From positions 155,978 to 219,977 of the forward strand of contig CAZLDI010000002.1 in NCBI GenBank assembly GCA_964558415.1: 64,000 bases of DNA, written 5' to 3'. The DNA is from CAZLDI01 sp964558415. Its GTDB lineage: Bacteria; Chloroflexota; Dehalococcoidia; SM23-28-2; RBG-16-64-32. Of the stretch, positions 59,571 through 64,000 are shown piece by piece. Numbering within the stretch: the first letter of the stretch is position 1; each line of letters opens with the position of its first letter. Position numbers and translations under genes: made by a program. The notes beneath the pieces were generated by a model, which was not told where the DNA came from, did no database searches, and saw nothing but the letters and a program-made list of their open reading frames with translations.

Positions 59571-61184
59571 GTGAAGGTAGCAGCGGCGCTCGCGAGTCTC
59601 GTCATACTAGCCGGTCTCCTCTACATAGGCGCTCGGGACGTGGCGCGGGCCACCACGCTGACTCCGGCCTATCTGGTCACCCTGACCAACTCCAACTTGT
59701 CGATGAACGCCAACATCACCGTCGAATACGAAGTAGACTCCCCGCAGAGCCGGACTGCTGCGCATGTATCTTTCATTCCGAGCGCTTTTGGAGTCGCGAG
59801 CGGAGCCTCCGTACCCACGGGTGCCGAGGTCGGCAGCATCGCTATCGCCCAGTCCGAATCCGTGTCCAACGGTCCCTGCGCGAGCGCCACCTCCCTTCTC
59901 TACGATCTCTTCGACGCCAGCACAAACACGGGCGACACCGTCGCTGACACCCCTAAAGTCCCGAGCGCGTCCTGGCCCGGCTTCTCGGACGCCAACGCCA
60001 ACGGGCTTGTCGACGCTATCGATAAGTATCCCGCGTTCCTCAACGTCCTTTATCCAGGGGTGACGCCACGCGCGCGATCGTACGGGTCCATACCATCCAG
60101 CCTTGGCACCATTAATCGGGTCGTCAATGTCCTGGTTCTGGAGCCTGGCACGAATCTGCCCGGCGTCGGCATCCTTCCGGTCGGCCTGGGCTATCCGGTG
60201 GTCGTCGTTCAGCAAGACCCGACACCGCCGGCCGCTTCCAGCGTTATCTCGGAGGCCTGCTCTTACGCCAAGGTGACACGACAGGATAGAGGCCTGACCG
60301 CGAACAATCCCGATACGGGGGTCAACGAGGGTGGCTTCGTCTACCGGACCAACCCATCAGTCGACGGCTCCTACACGTTCCTTGACTACGGACGCAGCAT
60401 TCGCGACTTCGATAGCGACGGCATCGAGAACACGCTCGACAGTTGTCCTACCGTTTCGACACCCATCTGGAACCCCAGGATATCCGACCCCACGAATGAC
60501 TTCGATAGCGACGGTATCCCGGGCAAAGATGACCCGTTCGTATCCGGGGAGCAACTGCAGGCGGGAAGCGGCTGTGATCCGACGCCGCTCACGGCGAACA
60601 GCGACGCCGATGCCGACGGTTTCCTCAACCGCCAGGACAACTGTCCCATCGTCGCGAACGGCGCGGCCGGCAATAATCAGGCCGATCCAGACGGCGACGG
60701 GATCGGCAGCTCCTGCGACGTGCTGGACAACCTGGGCGACGGACACCTCCACGAGGTCTGTGTCAGCGAGAACGAAACGATCGGCTCGGGCGGCACTCCA
60801 ACGGCGCCCACCTGTCCTCAGTACGTTCTGGACCAGGACAACGACGGATTCACCAAAACCGCCGAGGACCACGTCTTCACACCGGCCGCCAACACCGACC
60901 ATGACCCCTGCGGCGGCAACGGTTTCCCCCTCGATCTGAATAGCACTGGCGGTAGCGCGAACGACATCGACATCTCAGACCTGGCCAGTTTCGTGGCGCC
61001 GGTCCGCCATATCGACACCGATCCCGGCGATCCCGGATACAACGTCCGTTGGGACTTGATACCCTTCTCGGCTTTTGGCAAGGATATCAACATCCAGGAC
61101 CTCGCTATCGTGGTCACCAGCTACCCACCGATGTTCGAAGGAGCGAAGGCGTACAACGGTCCGCCCTGCCCGTACGCACCCTGA
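59571..61184 (+). CDS. Exported protein with IDKYP-type N-terminal domain, TSP3 repeats and dockerin-like C-terminus
   Basis: The 537-aa reading starts at GTG 59571 after GGGGGT and opens a signal peptide (VAAALASLVILAGLLYIGAR); ATGs at 59556 and 59469 are alternatives. The N-terminal domain (about 35-245) is shared with the 606-, 707- and 1012-aa proteins: AIDKYPAFLNVLY, VLVLEPGTNL, LGYPVVVVQQDPT, VISEACSY. TSP3-like Asp-rich units follow (DFDSDGIENTLDSCP and DADADGFLNRQDNCP). The C-terminal module of about 110 aa (IDISDLASFVAPVRH, NVRWDLIPF, INIQDLAIVV) is dockerin-like. A hairpin terminator follows. Confidence 0.88.
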   Translation: MKVAAALASLVILAGLLYIGARDVARATTLTPAYLVTLTNSNLSMNANITVEYEVDSPQSRTAAHVSFIPSAFGVASGASVPTGAEVGSIAIAQSESVSNGPCASATSLLYDLFDASTNTGDTVADTPKVPSASWPGFSDANANGLVDAIDKYPAFLNVLYPGVTPRARSYGSIPSSLGTINRVVNVLVLEPGTNLPGVGILPVGLGYPVVVVQQDPTPPAASSVISEACSYAKVTRQDRGLTANNPDTGVNEGGFVYRTNPSVDGSYTFLDYGRSIRDFDSDGIENTLDSCPTVSTPIWNPRISDPTNDFDSDGIPGKDDPFVSGEQLQAGSGCDPTPLTANSDADADGFLNRQDNCPIVANGAAGNNQADPDGDGIGSSCDVLDNLGDGHLHEVCVSENETIGSGGTPTAPTCPQYVLDQDNDGFTKTAEDHVFTPAANTDHDPCGGNGFPLDLNSTGGSANDIDISDLASFVAPVRHIDTDPGDPGYNVRWDLIPFSAFGKDINIQDLAIVVTSYPPMFEGAKAYNGPPCPYAP

Positions 61185-61213
61185 CTTTGGCAGAAGCGCA
61201 ACGTTCGCCGATG

Positions 61214-61239
61214 ACACTCCGGCCATTTGGCCGGAGTGT
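61214..61239 (+). terminator. Hairpin terminator after the 537-aa gene
   Basis: A perfect 11-bp stem (61214-61224 with 61229-61239) with an ATTT loop lies 30 nt past the stop codon at 61184. An ATG at 61211 lies at its base, which argues against that start for the downstream gene. Confidence 0.75.
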
Positions 61240-61270
61240 CTGCTATGCGCCGTCAACTCGCTTTACGTCC

Positions 61271-62224
61271 GTGAAGCTCTTGGCCATCCTCTCGGCGTGC
61301 CTCGTGCTTCTTGTCGCGCTCGGTTGTTCGAATGACGCCGATCCCCTCACCGTGACATCGACCACCCCCACGCCCGTGATCGTTGATAGGCCACCCTCAG
61401 AGCTCGATCTGCCAATCCAGGTGGCGGTGACGTTGCCCATCTTTGAGGAATTCGCCCGGGCGGCGGGGCGAGAAAATATCGAGTTGATCTCCCTCGTCCC
61501 GCCGAGCACAGATCCGCATCTCTACCAGCTCACTTCCGCAGACCTCGGGCGAATGCGCGGCATAGACTTCTTCTTCTTCAACGGTCTGGGCCTCGATCCG
61601 CACATCGGGGACCTCATCGAGGCGAACCGGGACGAAGATGCTTACGTGATCCCGTTTGCCTCCAACATTCGATCGCCGCAGGGCACTCCGGACCTGACTG
61701 CGGAAGTGGCCGGCGACAACGCGCATCTCTGGCTCGACCCGAACCTGGCTTACATCTACGCTGAAATCGTCGCTGATGAGTTCATAATCTACGATGGCAT
61801 CAGGACAGACTTCTACAACGTCAACTTCAACAGCTACCGAGATTCGCTGCTGGCCTTAACCGATGAGATTCGTAGCCAGATCGCACTGATCCCACCACAG
61901 AACCGCACGCTGTTGACCTATCATGATTCGTTCGCTCACTTCGGCCGGCGCTTTGAGCTGACCAATGCTGGCTTCCTGGTTTCCACACCGGGCGAGGCAC
62001 CGTCCCAGGAATCGATCGACTCGTTGGCCCAGACGGTGGAAGGCACCGGTGTGCCGGCCATCTTTGCCGAGTACGGCTACGATGCGACAGTGATGCAGCA
62101 GATCGCCACGCGTACCGGGGCGCAGCTATGCACGCTCTACTCGGATATCGCCCCCGCCGGTGTGGGTTACACCGAAATGATGCGCGCCAACGCCGCCGAA
62201 CTTGTGCGCTGCCTCGCCCCCTAA
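61271..62224 (+). CDS. ZnuA/TroA-like metal-binding lipoprotein (ABC transporter solute-binding family)
   Basis: The 317-aa reading starts at GTG 61271, giving a lipoprotein signal (ILSACLVLLVALGCSNDAD); longer starts run through the terminator hairpin. Cluster A-I metal-binding motifs are present: PPSTDPHLYQLTSADLGRM (first His), DNAHLWLDPNLAYIYAEIV (second His), LLTYHDSFAHFGRRFEL (third His) and IFAEYGYDATVM (Glu, with a possible downstream Asp). The family carries Zn or Mn to an ABC permease. No permease or ATPase gene is in the window, and the usual His-rich loop of zinc-specific ZnuA is missing. Confidence 0.88.
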   Translation: MKLLAILSACLVLLVALGCSNDADPLTVTSTTPTPVIVDRPPSELDLPIQVAVTLPIFEEFARAAGRENIELISLVPPSTDPHLYQLTSADLGRMRGIDFFFFNGLGLDPHIGDLIEANRDEDAYVIPFASNIRSPQGTPDLTAEVAGDNAHLWLDPNLAYIYAEIVADEFIIYDGIRTDFYNVNFNSYRDSLLALTDEIRSQIALIPPQNRTLLTYHDSFAHFGRRFELTNAGFLVSTPGEAPSQESIDSLAQTVEGTGVPAIFAEYGYDATVMQQIATRTGAQLCTLYSDIAPAGVGYTEMMRANAAELVRCLAP

Positions 62225-62227
62225 GGC

Positions 62228-63097
62228 CTAGGGCGCGATCGCCTCCGGCGATACGTTCCGCATCTGGCGCAGACGCCCGTCCACCGAAACCTCGAGTCCA
62301 ATCGGCCCCTCGTGTGCTGCCGCGCCCGGCGCGAGTCGCGCGCTCCAGATGAGGAACACGACGTCTGCCAGTGGGGTTATCGAGAAGGAGATCTCCCTGG
62401 TTGCCTCGCATGGCTTCGCTGCCGCGGCACTCGTCGGAGCGGATTCGAAGGTTCCACCCCAGAGGTGCAGACGACTATCACCATCAGACGACGGAGTGGC
62501 CGTGTTGTCCGGCCACCGTATCGATGCGTCCGGCCGGGATCTGCCTGTCAAATTCAGAGCATCGGCCTCAGCGGCCTCGAACCCCGCCAGGAGATCGAAC
62601 GCTCCGCCGCTTGGCGTGCGGCACTGATAGTGTATCCGTACCTCGTGAGGGGATCCGGCTGTCAGGTCCGTAATCTGAACTGCAAACCCGATGTGCTCGC
62701 CCTCGCGATGGGGAGGTACGTCCGTCTGCAGGTCATTCTCCTGCCAGCTCCGCCGCTCTCGCGACCAGACCAGGACCTGCAGCTGCGGCGACGCGGTTGC
62801 CACGGGCGTGGGCGAGGCCGTTGCCCCTGGCGGGACCGTCGTCGCGCCCGGGCTCGCGCCTGGAACGTCCTCGGAGATCTCAGTTGGCAACGGGTCGTCA
62901 TCAGACGTGGCGAAAATGTACGTTCCCAGCGCCAGGACTGCTATCGCGAGGACCGCCATCGCAAGCCAGAAGATGCGTGGGCGCAGTCTTGGCCGGGATT
63001 GTCTGCGCCTCGGCTGCGGCGTGTCCCACGACCACGCGCTGCCAGCCGGTCCGCGCCGTCCGGTCCGATCGTCTCCCTGAGATGGTGGCTGCCACAT
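62228..63097 (-). CDS. Single-span membrane protein with extracytoplasmic domain
   Basis: The 289-aa protein has a basic, Pro/Arg-rich cytoplasmic N-terminus (about 1-42), one membrane helix (FWLAMAVLAIAVLALGTYIF) and a Pro/Ser/Thr spacer. An extracytoplasmic domain of about 180 aa follows, with QLQVLVWSRERRSWQENDLQ, an HYQCRTPSGG Cys and AKPCEATREISFSITPL. The latter part looks like an Ig-like beta-sandwich. It converges on the metal-binding gene with 3 nt between stops. No family is recognised. Confidence 0.72.
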   Translation of the reverse strand: MWQPPSQGDDRTGRRGPAGSAWSWDTPQPRRRQSRPRLRPRIFWLAMAVLAIAVLALGTYIFATSDDDPLPTEISEDVPGASPGATTVPPGATASPTPVATASPQLQVLVWSRERRSWQENDLQTDVPPHREGEHIGFAVQITDLTAGSPHEVRIHYQCRTPSGGAFDLLAGFEAAEADALNLTGRSRPDASIRWPDNTATPSSDGDSRLHLWGGTFESAPTSAAAAKPCEATREISFSITPLADVVFLIWSARLAPGAAAHEGPIGLEVSVDGRLRQMRNVSPEAIAP

Positions 63098-63131
63098 GTC
63101 TGTACATGTGACGCGGGAAGGGGAGGCTGCG

Positions 63132-63974
63132 TTAGCGGCGGGTCGCCCTTCTGATCGCCGCCCAACCCCCGACGGCTGCGACCAGGACGACCACGGCGCT
63201 GGCTACAGCCAACCTCGGGGTCACAGGTCGCTTGCCGTCCAGAGCGAGTTGATTCCGCCTCCTCATCGCGCGGAACGTAATTGGGTGCCCCCCCGATGCG
63301 GGCTGCAGCCGCGGCCGCACGAATATCGCGATGGCGAGAATGGCGCCTCCGATGGCCGAGATCCAGCCACCCGCAAACGTCACGGCGAGCGCCAGGAGCG
63401 GCGTTGATCGTGACAGCGGCGAACCACCCCCGACCGGCGCCTCGGCTGCAGGCATCGTGCCCGGCGTTGGGGCTGTAGTCACAGGCGCCGCGCAGGCCAC
63501 CTCCGACGCAGTCTCCCCCGTGTTCGTTCTTACTCGCGCGAAATCTGTTGGGTCGCTGTCGCGGAACACCTGCGCCTGCGACCAGACGAAGGACGCCTCC
63601 GTGCCGGGACCGCTTTCCACCAGCACCGACTCACCCGGGGAAAGCTCGCCTACTCCCGTCAGCGGGAACGATTCTGTCTGCGCAGGGTCGCTCTCCAGCT
63701 TCCACAGTGACACGTCCACAGGTTGCGCCCCTGAGTTCGTGATGACGACCGCTTCGGGCGAGCCACTGCAGTCCAGTTCAGTTATGCGAACGTCTGATTG
63801 CTGCGCTGCCGCTGAACGCGTGCCGACGGGCGAAACGGCAGCCGCAAGCATCGCTGAACAGACCAGCGAAAGAGCCAGGGCGGTGCGAATTGGGGCGCGT
63901 CGCACGCGCTGCATCATACGCGACGATTCGGGGTCTTGGGAAGGGGTTGTACTCGTTCGGTACATCCTGTACAC
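63132..63974 (-). CDS. Exported lamin-tail-like (LTD) domain protein with two C-terminal membrane helices
   Basis: The ORF is 280 aa; AAGGAGAG lies about 11 nt before the ATG, and a GTG at 63983 is also possible. A signal peptide (TALALSLVCSAMLAAAVSPV) precedes a lamin-tail-like domain at about 60-150: VRITELDCSGSPEAVVITNS, GAQPVDVSLWKLES and LSPGESVLVESGPG. A Pro/Thr spacer follows, then a membrane helix (about 195-220, FAGGWISAIGGAILAIAIFV), a basic loop and a second helix (LAVASAVVVLVAAVGGWAAI) ending RRATRR. LTD domains are found on bacterial surface proteins; the role is unknown. Its promoter lies beyond or at the window edge. Confidence 0.78.
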   Translation of the reverse strand: MYRMYRTSTTPSQDPESSRMMQRVRRAPIRTALALSLVCSAMLAAAVSPVGTRSAAAQQSDVRITELDCSGSPEAVVITNSGAQPVDVSLWKLESDPAQTESFPLTGVGELSPGESVLVESGPGTEASFVWSQAQVFRDSDPTDFARVRTNTGETASEVACAAPVTTAPTPGTMPAAEAPVGGGSPLSRSTPLLALAVTFAGGWISAIGGAILAIAIFVRPRLQPASGGHPITFRAMRRRNQLALDGKRPVTPRLAVASAVVVLVAAVGGWAAIRRATRR

Positions 63975-64000
63975 CGCTCTCCTTTCTAGGCTGCATTTTG

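Overview
This window is a high-GC bacterial chromosome segment. It has no tRNA, rRNA, CRISPR array or recognisable transposase. Many short lipoproteins with Gly/Asp-rich tails after the lipobox Cys, ECF sigma factors, Asp-rich thrombospondin type 3 (TSP3) repeats and very long Pro-Thr linkers in exported proteins together suggest an uncultured Chloroflexota (Dehalococcoidia-like) bacterium. That placement is an inference from gene content; there is no marker gene to prove it.

Layout. 1-5.4 kb (mostly minus strand): the start of a methyltransferase, two small membrane proteins behind an ECF sigma factor, then a second ECF sigma factor followed by GAPDH, a thioredoxin-like lipoprotein and a BNR-type propeller. 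5.6-9.3 kb: nitroreductase, a small hypothetical protein, a DinB-like protein and a metallophosphoesterase homologue that has lost several metal ligands. 9.4-38.3 kb (all minus): a 29-kb block of exported proteins, some very large (up to 1847 aa). 38.7-43.1 kb: propeller, BsuPI-like and FG-GAP lipoproteins. 43.4-54.4 kb (plus): three Pro-Thr-rich surface proteins, an M36/M4-like metalloprotease and an OmpR-type two-component system. 54.4-64 kb: more lipoproteins, another large surface protein, a ZnuA-like metal-binding protein and two membrane-anchored proteins.

The unusual content is a putative cell-surface assembly system. At least ten proteins share an N-terminal beta-sandwich-like domain that looks like a divergent cohesin. 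Six proteins carry seven copies of a C-terminal module of about 100 aa with two IN-x-x-DL / V(N/D)-x-x-DL motifs flanking a conserved R/KWD(L/I/V) segment; I read it as a degenerate dockerin-like tandem. The two features sort cleanly. Most small cohesin-like proteins end in a transmembrane anchor and have no dockerin-like tail. No dockerin-like protein has a C-terminal anchor. One dockerin-like protein is a secreted protease with an intact HEYGH site, and three very large proteins carry both modules. I therefore suggest a cellulosome-like but non-cellulolytic scaffold: anchors, two-ended linkers and docked cargo. Nothing here proves binding.

Regulation visible in sequence includes two ECF sigma factors, sigma70-like promoters at several divergent intergenic regions, a perfect CRP/FNR-type palindrome at 38550, and sets of about 11-bp direct repeats upstream of three surface-protein genes, close to an OmpR-family regulator gene. 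Strong hairpin terminators separate most of the large genes.
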